64,000 nucleotides of DNA, taken from CAZLLE01 sp964560425. GTDB lineage: Bacteria > Campylobacterota > Campylobacteria > Campylobacterales > QNZT01. The notes under the pieces are model-generated. The model was not told the origin of the DNA. It saw only the letters and a program-made list of their open reading frames with translations, and searched no databases. The stretch lies in the NCBI GenBank assembly GCA_964560425.1, contig CAZLLE010000097.1, forward strand, positions 9,652 through 73,651, in the 5' to 3' direction. Positions 1-8,266 of this stretch are shown piece after piece (within the stretch, counting starts at the first letter, position 1; each line of letters begins with the position of its first letter). Position numbers and translations under genes: made by a program.

Positions 1-32
1 ATTAAAGTCTTCTGAGGAGGAGATTCTTTAAT
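1..32 (-). terminator. possible terminator hairpin downstream of truA
   Basis: ATTAAAG (1-7) is complementary to CTTTAAT (26-32). Inside, CTTCT (9-13) pairs with AGGAG (18-22) with one wobble, around a GAGG loop. It lies about 35 bases past the truA stop on the minus strand. Any T-tract would fall outside the window, so termination is only inferred. Confidence 0.3.
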
Positions 33-65
33 TTATAAATATGTGAATTACATTACAATAGAAAA

Positions 66-794
66 TTAGTAGATAATTTTACTTAAATATAGTCCATTTG
101 GTGCTACTAAATAAGAGGATATTTTTCTCTCTTTATTTAGCTGTGCCAATAGATCATCTTTAGTAAGGTTACCTTCACTTATTTTCAATAAAAATCCAAC
201 CATCATTCTAATCTGAGATCTTAAATATCCATTTGCTTCAAATGAAAAGATATAAAAATCTTTGTACTTATAGAACTTGGCTTGGTGTATAACTCTTTTA
301 CTACTCTTAACATCACTACCACTCTTTTTAAAATACTCAAAATCATGTTCACCCTCAAAAAGGGATATAGCCGTTGCTATTTTTTTTGTATCTAACTTTT
401 TTATATACAGCACATAAGATGCCAAAAATGGATTTGGCTCACCAACTTTGATAAAATATCTATATTTTCTTCTTTTTGCACTATATCTTGAGTGAAAACT
501 ATCATCAACAGGCTCTATTTTTTTGATATATATATCAGGAGAAGCTTTGGAATTCATAAATATTTTGAGTTTATCAAGCTCATCTATCCAAAAGTGTGGT
601 AAATTTATATCAATAACTTGAGCAGTAGCATGAACTCCTCTATCAGTTCGACCACTACAATTAAAAGTAGGATCAATATTAAGAGATTCAAATATCTTTT
701 TTAGTTTATTAGCAACACTCCAAGTTCCATTTTTTTGAAATTGAAAACCATAAAATTTACTACCATCATAACTGAGTGTAATTTTGACCTTCAT
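66..794 (-). CDS. truA: tRNA pseudouridine(38-40) synthase TruA
   Basis: TruA isomerises uridines 38-40 in the anticodon arm of many tRNAs to pseudouridine, in the cytoplasm. The protein of about 242 residues has the family's usual length. It shows the motif GRTDRGVHA, whose first Asp is the catalytic residue of the family, and the C-terminal region with RSQIRMMVG that is typical of TruA. I chose the ATG at 794, not the TTG three bases upstream, because it overlaps the lptG-like stop codon as TGATG and so looks translationally coupled. It is the last gene of a minus-strand operon that begins at glmU. The assignment is firm. Confidence 0.95.
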   Translation of the reverse strand: MKVKITLSYDGSKFYGFQFQKNGTWSVANKLKKIFESLNIDPTFNCSGRTDRGVHATAQVIDINLPHFWIDELDKLKIFMNSKASPDIYIKKIEPVDDSFHSRYSAKRRKYRYFIKVGEPNPFLASYVLYIKKLDTKKIATAISLFEGEHDFEYFKKSGSDVKSSKRVIHQAKFYKYKDFYIFSFEANGYLRSQIRMMVGFLLKISEGNLTKDDLLAQLNKERKISSYLVAPNGLYLSKIIY

Positions 795-1816
795 CAATAT
801 CTCTTAAGAATTTTCTCTCGAAAATAGATAGCAGAGGCTAAATGAAAACCGATAATAACAATAGGTGTTCCAAGAAATGGAAATGATGAAGAGACTTTAT
901 AGAGCAAAAGATAATAAAGCAATACAACTATAAAAATATGTAGATAAATATTTGGTTTCTCATGTCTCAGATTTGCCACACCAAAACTTATTCCAAATAA
1001 GAAGGTAGCAAGAGGGAAAAAAGAGACAAAAATATTGATAGATAGATTTTTAGCTCTTTTAAAATTATCTAATGCTTTTGTCCAATACATGAGTACACTC
1101 TCATTATTTAACTCTTTATTTTCGGGGGAGTAACTAAGCTCCAAACCACCATAATTAATCTGTCTAATCTCTTGGGCTTGAAAATCAAAAACTTTTCCAT
1201 TTTTTAGATTAAATCCAATAGTTGAACCATTTCTATCAATTGTAGCCTCTGAAGCCAAAATAAATCTCTCTTCATCTTTTTTGGCTTTATGATTATATAA
1301 AACAAGATTGCTATAAGTTGTTTTATCTGAACTATTGATAAATACATGCCAATCTTGAAATTTTTGCCCAAATTGTGTAGCTTTAATATTGATTTTGGAC
1401 TCCATACTTTTATAATTGATAAAATTTTTATTAAGCTGTTTTGCAATAGGAACCAAAACAAGAGATATAAGAAGCAGAATAAGTGTGGCACCTAAAGATA
1501 ATATAAAAAAGACTTTTGCTATTTTATGTGGACTCAAAGATAGTGCAAAAAATACTATAGTCTCATTATCTTTTGACATCTTAAAAATTGTCATAGCAAC
1601 ACTAATAAAAAATGTAATAGGAAATGTATAGACAATTATTTCAGGTAGTACATATAAATAAGATTCAAACAGATCACCAAAACTAATATTAAAAACTGAA
1701 GTCAATTGTGATATTTTGATAAAAAATACCACAGACGCAAGAAAAAAAAGTGTTAAAAATAGTGATAAAAATGTCTGAAAAAAATTATTTAATATATACC
1801 TACTGACTCTATCCAT
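794..1816 (-). CDS. LptF/LptG family LPS export permease
   Basis: Members of this family (YjgP/YjgQ) are the inner-membrane permeases of the Lpt machine, which extracts lipopolysaccharide and passes it across the periplasm. The protein of 340 residues has hydrophobic segments near residues 12-35, 55-75, 100-125 and three more close together near the C terminus (about 262-335), with a hydrophilic periplasmic beta-jellyroll region between the third and fourth. That is the usual LptF/G topology. I cannot tell LptF from LptG by eye. It overlaps the prepilin peptidase gene and truA by a few bases, so it is part of one operon. The ATPase partner lptB lies elsewhere in this window (39153-39878). Confidence 0.85.
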   Translation of the reverse strand: MDRVSRYILNNFFQTFLSLFLTLFFLASVVFFIKISQLTSVFNISFGDLFESYLYVLPEIIVYTFPITFFISVAMTIFKMSKDNETIVFFALSLSPHKIAKVFFILSLGATLILLLISLVLVPIAKQLNKNFINYKSMESKINIKATQFGQKFQDWHVFINSSDKTTYSNLVLYNHKAKKDEERFILASEATIDRNGSTIGFNLKNGKVFDFQAQEIRQINYGGLELSYSPENKELNNESVLMYWTKALDNFKRAKNLSINIFVSFFPLATFLFGISFGVANLRHEKPNIYLHIFIVVLLYYLLLYKVSSSFPFLGTPIVIIGFHLASAIYFREKILKRY

Positions 1817-2555
1817 ATAAATAAATTAAAACTCCATCAAAAAAGTCATCAAATAGATATACAATAAAAAGAGCCAATGCCAAAAATGGAATATATGGTA
1901 CTTCTAAATCTTTTTCTTTAATTATAATAAAAACAGGCAAGGCAATAATTGCTGATAAAAATATAGCCACCGCACCCAATTTTAGTCCCACCATAGCCCC
2001 AATCGTTGCTGCAATCATGATATCTGCTTCACCAAGAGCCTCTTTTTTAATAATAAAAGAGACATAAAAACGAAGAAGAGAAAAACCACCAGCAAACAAT
2101 AGAGCATTTACAAAATTATCCAACATCATACTAGATGCAAAAATTGCTAAAGTAAGAGCTCCAAGATTGAGACTATCGGGTACAGCTTTATAACGAAAAT
2201 CTATAACCGAAAGCCCCAAAAGTAGTGCAAAAACCAAACCTGAAACTAAACTATATGTAAAATTACCATTTTTCCAATACATCAAAGCAAAAATTAAAGC
2301 ACTCAAAAGTTCGATAATAGGATATTGAATAGAGATTTTTTCTTTACAAAAAGAACATTTACCGCCCAACAGAAGCCAAGAAAAGACGGGAATATTATGC
2401 CACCATTTCAGATTATTTTCACACTTTGGACAAGCGGAGGGAGGAAAAACTACACTTTTATCGATTGGTATTCTAAGTATTAGTACATTCAAAAACGAGC
2501 CAAAAAGAAGCCCAAAAAGAGTTAAAATAACACCATAATACAAATCCAAACTCAC
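1809..2555 (-). CDS. prepilin peptidase, A24 family (PilD-like)
   Basis: This inner-membrane aspartyl protease cleaves, and in many cases N-methylates, type IV prepilins and type II secretion pseudopilins. The 248 residues start with a membrane segment containing the GSFLNV motif. A cytoplasmic loop follows with two cysteine pairs (CPKC and CSFC), the zinc-binding element of the bifunctional enzymes. Later come the Asp motifs VIDFRYK and GEADIMIAA that hold the two catalytic aspartates. Multiple hydrophobic helices make up the rest. It overlaps uppS and the lpt permease gene. No pilus gene lies in the window, so its substrates are encoded elsewhere. Confidence 0.9.
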   Translation of the reverse strand: MSLDLYYGVILTLFGLLFGSFLNVLILRIPIDKSVVFPPSACPKCENNLKWWHNIPVFSWLLLGGKCSFCKEKISIQYPIIELLSALIFALMYWKNGNFTYSLVSGLVFALLLGLSVIDFRYKAVPDSLNLGALTLAIFASSMMLDNFVNALLFAGGFSLLRFYVSFIIKKEALGEADIMIAATIGAMVGLKLGAVAIFLSAIIALPVFIIIKEKDLEVPYIPFLALALFIVYLFDDFFDGVLIYLYG

Positions 2556-3235
2556 TTAGCATCTCCAAATCTTCTCTCAATTGTATCAAAACTTTTAATA
2601 ATTGAATCTAATTCATCACTATTAAAGTCTGGCCATAAAGTATTACTAAAAAATAGTTCACTATAAGCAGCTTGCCATAAAAGATAGTTTGATAGTCGTT
2701 TATCACCACCAGTACGGATCAGAATATCAACAGGACTCATACCAGAAGTATCCAAAAGTGAATCAAAACTCTCTTCATCAACCTCTTGACCTATCTTTAT
2801 AGCTTTATTAACCGCTCTTATAATCTCATCTCTTGAACCATAATTTACTGCCAAAACTTGAGTTAACCCTGTAAAATGTTTTGTTCTATTTTTGGTATAC
2901 TCAATAACCTCTTTTAAAGAAGAGGATAGTTTTGATATATCACCAATAGTCTCAAATCTTACATTATTATCCAAAAATAGACTTAACTCATTTTTTAAAT
3001 AACGCTCCATTAATTTCATCAAAAAGCTTATTTCAGTATCTGATCTTTTCCAGTTTTCTGTACTAAAGGCATAAAGTGTCAAATATTTTAATCCTAAATC
3101 AGAGGCATAAATAGTAATCTCTCTTACTCTCTTTGCACCCTCTTCATGACCGCTCATACGCTTCAAAAAACCCTGCTTTTTCGCCCATCTACCATTTCCA
3201 TCCATGATAATTGCAATATGTTTTAGTTTATTCAT
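2552..3235 (-). CDS. uppS: undecaprenyl diphosphate synthase (isoprenyl transferase)
   Basis: UppS condenses isopentenyl diphosphate with farnesyl diphosphate in cis to make the C55 lipid carrier for peptidoglycan, O-antigen and other wall polymers. The sequence has the family start MDGNGRWAK, where the Asp binds magnesium, then GHEEGAKRV, the STENWKRS block and the C-terminal RTGGDKRLSNYLLWQ and YSELFF motifs. At 227 residues it is normal in length. The start at 3235 has a spacer of a few bases after coaBC, and the stop overlaps the prepilin peptidase start. The assignment is firm. Confidence 0.96.
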   Translation of the reverse strand: MNKLKHIAIIMDGNGRWAKKQGFLKRMSGHEEGAKRVREITIYASDLGLKYLTLYAFSTENWKRSDTEISFLMKLMERYLKNELSLFLDNNVRFETIGDISKLSSSLKEVIEYTKNRTKHFTGLTQVLAVNYGSRDEIIRAVNKAIKIGQEVDEESFDSLLDTSGMSPVDILIRTGGDKRLSNYLLWQAAYSELFFSNTLWPDFNSDELDSIIKSFDTIERRFGDAK

Positions 3236-3250
3236 TTTATGTCCTAAAAA

Positions 3251-4519
3251 TTACTCGCCAACATTTTTTAACTCTTCTATAACTGCTAATGAGATATCCA
3301 ATTTTGACTGTTTTGGCAACTCTATTTTTTTGTTACTAAAGATAAGAGCTATCTCATTTTCATCACTACCAAAGCTACTCTCTTCTACTACATTTAAACA
3401 AACAGCATCAAGACTTTTTTGTGAAAGCATTCTTCTTGCATTTGTCAAACCAGCATCTTTATCTATTTCAGCTTTAAAACCTAGTGCAAAAATACCCTCT
3501 GTATTAATTGAGCTTAAAATATCAATATTTTGTTCCAACTCCAAATTCCAACTCTTTCCAAGCATCTCTTTTTTAAGTTTACCAACTTGTGGAAATTTTG
3601 GCTTATAATCACTAACTGCGGCAACCATAAAAAGATAGGGTTTTTTCTGAATCAACTCAGGTACAGAATCATCCATAAGAGTAGCTTTTGTCATGATTCC
3701 TTTTTTAGCAACCCTAATAGCATCTACAAGATATTCTCTCATCTCTTCGCTATTATCTACATCTATCACATAGATATCTTGAGGTAGAGAAGATGTATCT
3801 TTTGTACTAATTAAACAGACATCAGCTCCTCTTAAATATAGAGCAAGAGAGAGAGCATTTCCCATTTTCCCACTAGAAAAATTGGATATATATCTAATAG
3901 AATCAATCTTTTCACGAGTACCGCCACCACTTACAACAACACGCCTATTTGTCCAAAATGGATCTCTTAAGAGGACTTGAGCACTTTTATAAAAGATATC
4001 TTTTACATCAGCCAAAGCACCGTTACCCTCATCTCCACAGACTAGAACTTTACTCTGAGGCTCAACAATTTCATAATTCATCAGTTTCAACATTTTAATA
4101 GAGTTTTGAGTAATTGTATTTTTATACATATTAGTATTAGCAGCAGGAGCAAGAATTTTTTTACCCACATGAGCTAAAGCAATTTGAGTAAGGAGATTAT
4201 CTGCAATACCGTTACTAAGTTTATTAATAGTATTTGCACTCACAGGAGCAATTACAAAAATATCTGCCCATTTACCAATATCAATATGATTAAAATCATT
4301 AGCCCAAGATTCACTATTTTCATCTAATACACTATTTTGGCTAATTGCTTCAAAACTTAAGGGGGTAACAAATCTTTTTGCCGATTCACTCATTATAACA
4401 CGCACATCTGCACCAGATTTAATATACAACCTTATTAGTTCTAAACTCTTATATATTGAGATACTACCAGTTACCCCAAGCAATATTTTCTTACCTTTTA
4501 ATAGCGTATTATTATTCAC
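3251..4519 (-). CDS. coaBC: bifunctional phosphopantothenoylcysteine decarboxylase / phosphopantothenate-cysteine ligase
   Basis: CoaBC carries out two consecutive steps of coenzyme A synthesis: it joins cysteine to 4'-phosphopantothenate, then decarboxylates the product. The N-terminal flavoprotein half (about residues 1-185) shows GVTGSISIYKS, the PVSANTINKL flavin-binding block, the APAANTNMY substrate clamp and a Cys in VLVCGDEGNG as the active-site flap residue. The C-terminal ligase half (about 190-422) starts with VVVSGGGTREKID and has NFSSGKMG, the conserved intermediate-binding segment. The length of 422 is slightly above the usual 390-410. It sits between glmU and uppS in the same operon. 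Confidence 0.95.
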   Translation of the reverse strand: MNNNTLLKGKKILLGVTGSISIYKSLELIRLYIKSGADVRVIMSESAKRFVTPLSFEAISQNSVLDENSESWANDFNHIDIGKWADIFVIAPVSANTINKLSNGIADNLLTQIALAHVGKKILAPAANTNMYKNTITQNSIKMLKLMNYEIVEPQSKVLVCGDEGNGALADVKDIFYKSAQVLLRDPFWTNRRVVVSGGGTREKIDSIRYISNFSSGKMGNALSLALYLRGADVCLISTKDTSSLPQDIYVIDVDNSEEMREYLVDAIRVAKKGIMTKATLMDDSVPELIQKKPYLFMVAAVSDYKPKFPQVGKLKKEMLGKSWNLELEQNIDILSSINTEGIFALGFKAEIDKDAGLTNARRMLSQKSLDAVCLNVVEESSFGSDENEIALIFSNKKIELPKQSKLDISLAVIEELKNVGE

Positions 4520-4528
4520 ATTTTTACC

Positions 4529-5818
4529 TTATTTTTTAAAAAACTTATAGAAATAACCCTCAATTGCACGCATACTTGTGCGACTAATTGCTAAAGAGCC
4601 TTTTTTTACATCTTTATTAACCGTTGTTCCAGCAGCAATCATGACATCATCTTCAATTGTTACAGGAGCAACAATTTGCGTATCACTACCTATAAACACA
4701 TTTTTACCAATTTTTGTCTTATACTTTCTTTTTCCATCATAGTTACAAGTAATTGTACCTGCACCTATATTTGTACCCTCATCAATTTCACTATCTCCAA
4801 GATAACTTAAATGTCCAGCTTTTACACCAGTAAGAACAGATTTTTTGACCTCAACGAAGTTACCAATATGAGTATCTTTTAATACACTTCCAGGTCTTAC
4901 TCTACCAATTGGACCTACACTTGAATTTATAATATGTGCATCCTCGATTACAGATTGAGCTTTGATATGACTATCAACAATTTTTGTTCCACTCAAAAGT
5001 GTAACACCATTTTCAATAATAGATTCGCCCTCAATCTCTACATCAGCATCAATATAAGTAGTACTAGGCAATCTAAAAATTACACCCTCTTTCATAAAAT
5101 TAGTTTTAATACGAGATTGCATAATCTCTTCAGCATCGCACAGGTCAACTTTGGAGTTCACACCCTTAAAGTTCTCCTCTTTTACAAAAAGTGGAGCAAT
5201 TTTATAGTTATCTTTTTTAGCTAATTCCACAATATCAGTAATATAATACTCCTCTTGTGCATTATCATTACTAAGTTGTGGTAGATATTTACTCATCATA
5301 CCATTTGCAAATAGATAGATACCTGCATTTACACTCTTAATCTCTTTCTCTTCTTGTGTAGCATCTTTCTCCTCTACAATTCTACTAACTTCACCATCAT
5401 CAATCACTACTCTACCATAACCTGAAGAGTCTTCCATATTAATTACACTCATAACAATATTTGCATCAAGAAGAGAGAATTTTTTTAACTCCTCAGATTC
5501 AATAAGTGGCATATCCCCATTTAAAACTAGAACTTTGTCATATTTGGTATCAATACCCATTACAGCACCACCAGTTCCTGGGTAATTTTCATGGTCTTGA
5601 ATTACAAATTTAACATTATCAAAATACTTTTTCATCTCACTCTCTACCAACTCAGCTTGGTGATATAGAACAACTGTAATATCATCACTCAACTTTTGTG
5701 CCTCTTTGATAGAAAAATATAACATAGGAAATCCAGATATTGTATGCAACACCTTGGGTAATGTTGATTTCATTCTTGTACCTTTACCCGCCGCCAAAAT
5801 TATTATTGAAATATTCAT
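4529..5818 (-). CDS. glmU: bifunctional UDP-GlcNAc pyrophosphorylase / GlcN-1-P acetyltransferase
   Basis: GlmU acetylates glucosamine-1-phosphate and then activates it with UTP to UDP-GlcNAc, the precursor for peptidoglycan and lipid A. The N-terminal nucleotidyltransferase domain has LAAGKGTRMKS and QDHENYPGTGGAV. The C-terminal half is a left-handed beta-helix with hexapeptide repeats, and it has KAGHLSYLGD, holding the catalytic His, and the NYDGK motif. I chose the ATG at 5818, not 5839, because an AAGGA ribosome site lies 10 bases upstream and the protein then begins directly with MNISIIILAAG. That gives 429 residues. It is the first gene of the minus-strand operon running to truA. Confidence 0.96.
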   Translation of the reverse strand: MNISIIILAAGKGTRMKSTLPKVLHTISGFPMLYFSIKEAQKLSDDITVVLYHQAELVESEMKKYFDNVKFVIQDHENYPGTGGAVMGIDTKYDKVLVLNGDMPLIESEELKKFSLLDANIVMSVINMEDSSGYGRVVIDDGEVSRIVEEKDATQEEKEIKSVNAGIYLFANGMMSKYLPQLSNDNAQEEYYITDIVELAKKDNYKIAPLFVKEENFKGVNSKVDLCDAEEIMQSRIKTNFMKEGVIFRLPSTTYIDADVEIEGESIIENGVTLLSGTKIVDSHIKAQSVIEDAHIINSSVGPIGRVRPGSVLKDTHIGNFVEVKKSVLTGVKAGHLSYLGDSEIDEGTNIGAGTITCNYDGKRKYKTKIGKNVFIGSDTQIVAPVTIEDDVMIAAGTTVNKDVKKGSLAISRTSMRAIEGYFYKFFKK

Positions 5819-5915
5819 TTTTATTTTATCCTTACTCATTATTTATAGCATTAATTAAAATTAAATGCAAGTCTATAATAGTATCGTTCAAAACTTGAAA
5901 TAATGAATATGTAAA

Positions 5916-5932
5916 TTGGCATATTTTTTGCT
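5916..5932 (+). promoter_or_regulatory. sigma-54 (-24/-12) type promoter of motAB-fliP
   Basis: The sequence TTGGCATATTTTTTGCT fits the sigma-54 consensus TTGGCAC-N5-TTGCT: GG (5918) and GC (5930) are exactly 12 bases apart, and only the C after GGCA is changed. The expected start of transcription is near 5943, about 28 bases before the motA start codon. rpoN itself is encoded at 37882-39156. Sigma-54 control of flagellar genes is well known in this phylum. Confidence 0.7.
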
Positions 5933-5970
5933 TTCAATCCAAATAAATAATATTTAAGGATGTACTAAAC

Positions 5971-6735
5971 ATGGATTTAGGTAGTGTCATTGGTCTAGTA
6001 TTAACACTAGCTCTACTTTTTGGAGCTATGGCAATGGGTGTGGGTATAGGTCCATATATAGATATTCCATCTATTCTCATTGTTTTTGGAGGAACAGCAG
6101 GGACTCTACTCATAGGATTTAAGCTCGAACAGATTAAAAATTTTGGAAAAATCTTTATGATCGCAATAAAACCAACAATAGATGATCCAAAAGAACTTAT
6201 TGCAAAATTAGTTGATTTTTCATCAAAAGCAAGAAAAGATGGTATTTTAGCTCTTGAAGGAGATGTTGCAAAAGAGGAGAATAAATTTCTCAAAGATGGA
6301 TTAAGTATGGCAATTGATGGAAATGAACCTGATGTTATTAGGGATCTTTTAGAGATAGATATGGAACAGACAGATGCAAGACATAAAACAAATATACAAG
6401 TTTTTGGACAATTAGGCGGATTTGCAGGAGCCATGGGTATGATTGGTACACTTATTGGTCTTGTTGCTATGCTTCTAAATATGGCTGATCCAGCAGCAAT
6501 TGGACCAGCGATGGCGGTTGCACTCCTTACTACGATGTACGGTGCCATGCTTGGTAATATCGTTGGTGGACCTGTTGAAAATATTTTAACAATAAGAAAT
6601 GCAGATGAAATGGTCGTAAAAACACTTATTTTAGAGGGTATTATGTCCATTCAAGCAGGAGATAATCCAAGAACACTTGAGGGTAAACTATTAGCATTTT
6701 TAGAACCAACTCAGCGTCAAAGCCAATTTAGATAA
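5971..6735 (+). CDS. motA: flagellar motor stator protein MotA/PomA
   Basis: This is the A subunit of the stator ion channel that drives flagellar rotation. The 254 residues show four membrane segments: about 5-22 and 32-50 at the start, then GAMGMIGTLIGLVAML and a following helix (about 145-205). A large cytoplasmic loop lies between. The opening MDLGSVIGL and the IDIPSILIVFGGTAG block resemble the sodium-driven PomA branch more than proton-type MotA. It has a good ribosome site (AAGGA, 10 bases upstream) and is followed after 12 bases by motB. A sigma-54-type promoter lies 40 bases upstream. The coupling ion is inferred, not shown. Confidence 0.92.
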   Translation: MDLGSVIGLVLTLALLFGAMAMGVGIGPYIDIPSILIVFGGTAGTLLIGFKLEQIKNFGKIFMIAIKPTIDDPKELIAKLVDFSSKARKDGILALEGDVAKEENKFLKDGLSMAIDGNEPDVIRDLLEIDMEQTDARHKTNIQVFGQLGGFAGAMGMIGTLIGLVAMLLNMADPAAIGPAMAVALLTTMYGAMLGNIVGGPVENILTIRNADEMVVKTLILEGIMSIQAGDNPRTLEGKLLAFLEPTQRQSQFR

Positions 6736-6747
6736 GGATAAATAGAT

Positions 6748-7521
6748 ATGGGAAAATGTAAAAAACAGGATGAATGTCCCAAATGTATGCCAGGTTGGCT
6801 TGCCGCATTTGGTGATCTTATGTCACTTCTACTATGTTTCTTTGTTCTTCTTCTATCCATGTCAAGCATGGATGCAAAAAAAGTAAATGAAGCTATGGGT
6901 TCTTTACAAGGAGCCATGAGTGTCTTAGAGGGTGGAACAAAAACAGAAGTAAGCAAAGAGAGACAACAAAAAGCAACACCAATGGATCACCAAGATGAGA
7001 CTGCTCAGAAATTAAAAACAATTAAAAGAACACTAATTGAGATGAATGAGATGAGTGAAGCAACAGGTGGAGCATCTCAGGCAATATTAGAGGAGTCAGA
7101 AGATGGCTTTATGATTAGATTACCAGCGAGTTTACTATTTAAAAGAGGTGATGCAAAAATAGAAGATGAAAATGCAATACTTTTTCTAAAAAGAATGGCT
7201 CTTATTATTGATAAACTACCAAAAACCATGCGTGTAAATGTAATAGGTCACACAGATGATGAAAATGCAGAAGATAGCAAAATATTTAGCGATAACTGGA
7301 CACTCTCAACACAAAGAGCCATCTCTGTCGTCAAAGAGTTAATAGGTAATCAAATAGAACCAAAACTTTTAACTGCTTGTGGAAAAGCCGAATTTGATCC
7401 AATAGCTACAAATTTAACTACTGTTGGTAAGGAAAAAAATAGGAGAGTTGAGTTATACTTTTTCTCACCAGATAAAAAGGATGAAAAAGATGCCAAAAGC
7501 ATCTTAGATACCGTACAATAA
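6748..7521 (+). CDS. motB: flagellar motor stator protein MotB/PomB
   Basis: The B subunit of the stator supplies the ion-binding aspartate and anchors the complex to peptidoglycan. Residues 14-40 are MPGW..FGDLMSLLLCFFVLLLS, a single membrane helix with Asp23 in the position of the essential ion carrier. After a linker, residues about 125-245 form an OmpA-like peptidoglycan-binding domain with VIGHTDD, LSTQRA and a final KNRRVEL. The Cys/Pro-rich N terminus (Cys 4, 10 and 13) and the CFFVLLLSMSSMD stretch resemble Vibrio PomB. The gene follows motA closely and its stop codon overlaps the ribosome site of fliP. Confidence 0.92.
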   Translation: MGKCKKQDECPKCMPGWLAAFGDLMSLLLCFFVLLLSMSSMDAKKVNEAMGSLQGAMSVLEGGTKTEVSKERQQKATPMDHQDETAQKLKTIKRTLIEMNEMSEATGGASQAILEESEDGFMIRLPASLLFKRGDAKIEDENAILFLKRMALIIDKLPKTMRVNVIGHTDDENAEDSKIFSDNWTLSTQRAISVVKELIGNQIEPKLLTACGKAEFDPIATNLTTVGKEKNRRVELYFFSPDKKDEKDAKSILDTVQ

Positions 7522-7531
7522 AGGTTAGATC

Positions 7532-8266
7532 ATAAGAGTTTTAGCACTTCTGTTTTTATTAGTGTTACATGTCTTGGGTGCAGACACAATAGGTATTCCC
7601 ACTGTGGATCTATCAATCTCTGCCCCTAGTCAACCAGCTGATTTAGTAAGCTCACTAAATGTACTTGTTGTACTCACCCTATTAGTCATGGCTCCATCTC
7701 TAATTCTTGTCATGACAAGCTTTGTTAGATTAATTATTGTATTTTCATTTTTGAGACAAGCTCTTGGAACCCAACAGATGCCACCAAGTCAGCTTCTTGT
7801 ATCTCTTGCACTAGTTTTAACATTTTTTATTATGCAACCTGTGGGAGAGAAAGCTTATGAAGCTGGAGTAAAACCCTATATAGAGAAAAAAATATCATAT
7901 CAAGAGGCATTTGAGAGAGGAACTTTACCCTTTAAAGAGTTCATGATACAAAATACAAGAGAGAAAGATTTAGCTCTCTTTTTTAGAATCAGAAAAATGC
8001 AAAATCCAAACACATATAAAGATGTTCCTCTCCTCATAGCAATACCAGCATTTATGATAAGTGAGCTTAAAACTGGTTTTGAAATAGGTTTTTTACTATT
8101 TTTACCATTTTTGGTAATAGATATGGTAGTTAGTTCTGTATTAATGAGTATGGGTATGATGATGCTGCCTCCCGTCATGATATCTCTGCCCTTTAAGCTT
8201 CTAATATTTGTATTAGTAGATGGATGGAACCTTTTAATCGGAAATTTAATAGAGAGTTTTAAATGA
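7532..8266 (+). CDS. fliP: flagellar type III export gate protein FliP (probable non-canonical start)
   Basis: FliP forms, with FliQ and FliR, the core of the flagellar export gate in the inner membrane. Recognition is clear from SFVRLIIVFSFLRQALGTQQMPP, TREKDLALFF and the C-terminal MMMLPPVMISLPFKLL. FliP normally starts with a cleaved signal peptide. The first canonical start here is GTG at 7562, which would cut the signal peptide in half. In frame upstream, codons from 7532 read RVLALLFLLVLHVLGA, an excellent signal peptide, but begin with ATA (7532) or ATC (7529), directly after an in-frame TAG at 7526. A TAAAGG site (7519-7524) lies 7 bases before ATA. With that start the length is 244, usual for FliP. 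I place the start at 7532 by inference. Confidence 0.88.
   Translation: MRVLALLFLLVLHVLGADTIGIPTVDLSISAPSQPADLVSSLNVLVVLTLLVMAPSLILVMTSFVRLIIVFSFLRQALGTQQMPPSQLLVSLALVLTFFIMQPVGEKAYEAGVKPYIEKKISYQEAFERGTLPFKEFMIQNTREKDLALFFRIRKMQNPNTYKDVPLLIAIPAFMISELKTGFEIGFLLFLPFLVIDMVVSSVLMSMGMMMLPPVMISLPFKLLIFVLVDGWNLLIGNLIESFK

Noticed and set aside
5934..6650. Long open frame of 238 codons antisense to motA
   Set aside because: It mirrors the motA gene, is rich in Ile, Ser and Pro without any domain, and has no ribosome site. It is a shadow of the codon bias of motA.
7562..7564. GTG as the start of fliP
   Set aside because: It would remove more than half of a clear signal peptide, there is no ribosome site in front of it, and the protein would be about 10 residues shorter than the family.
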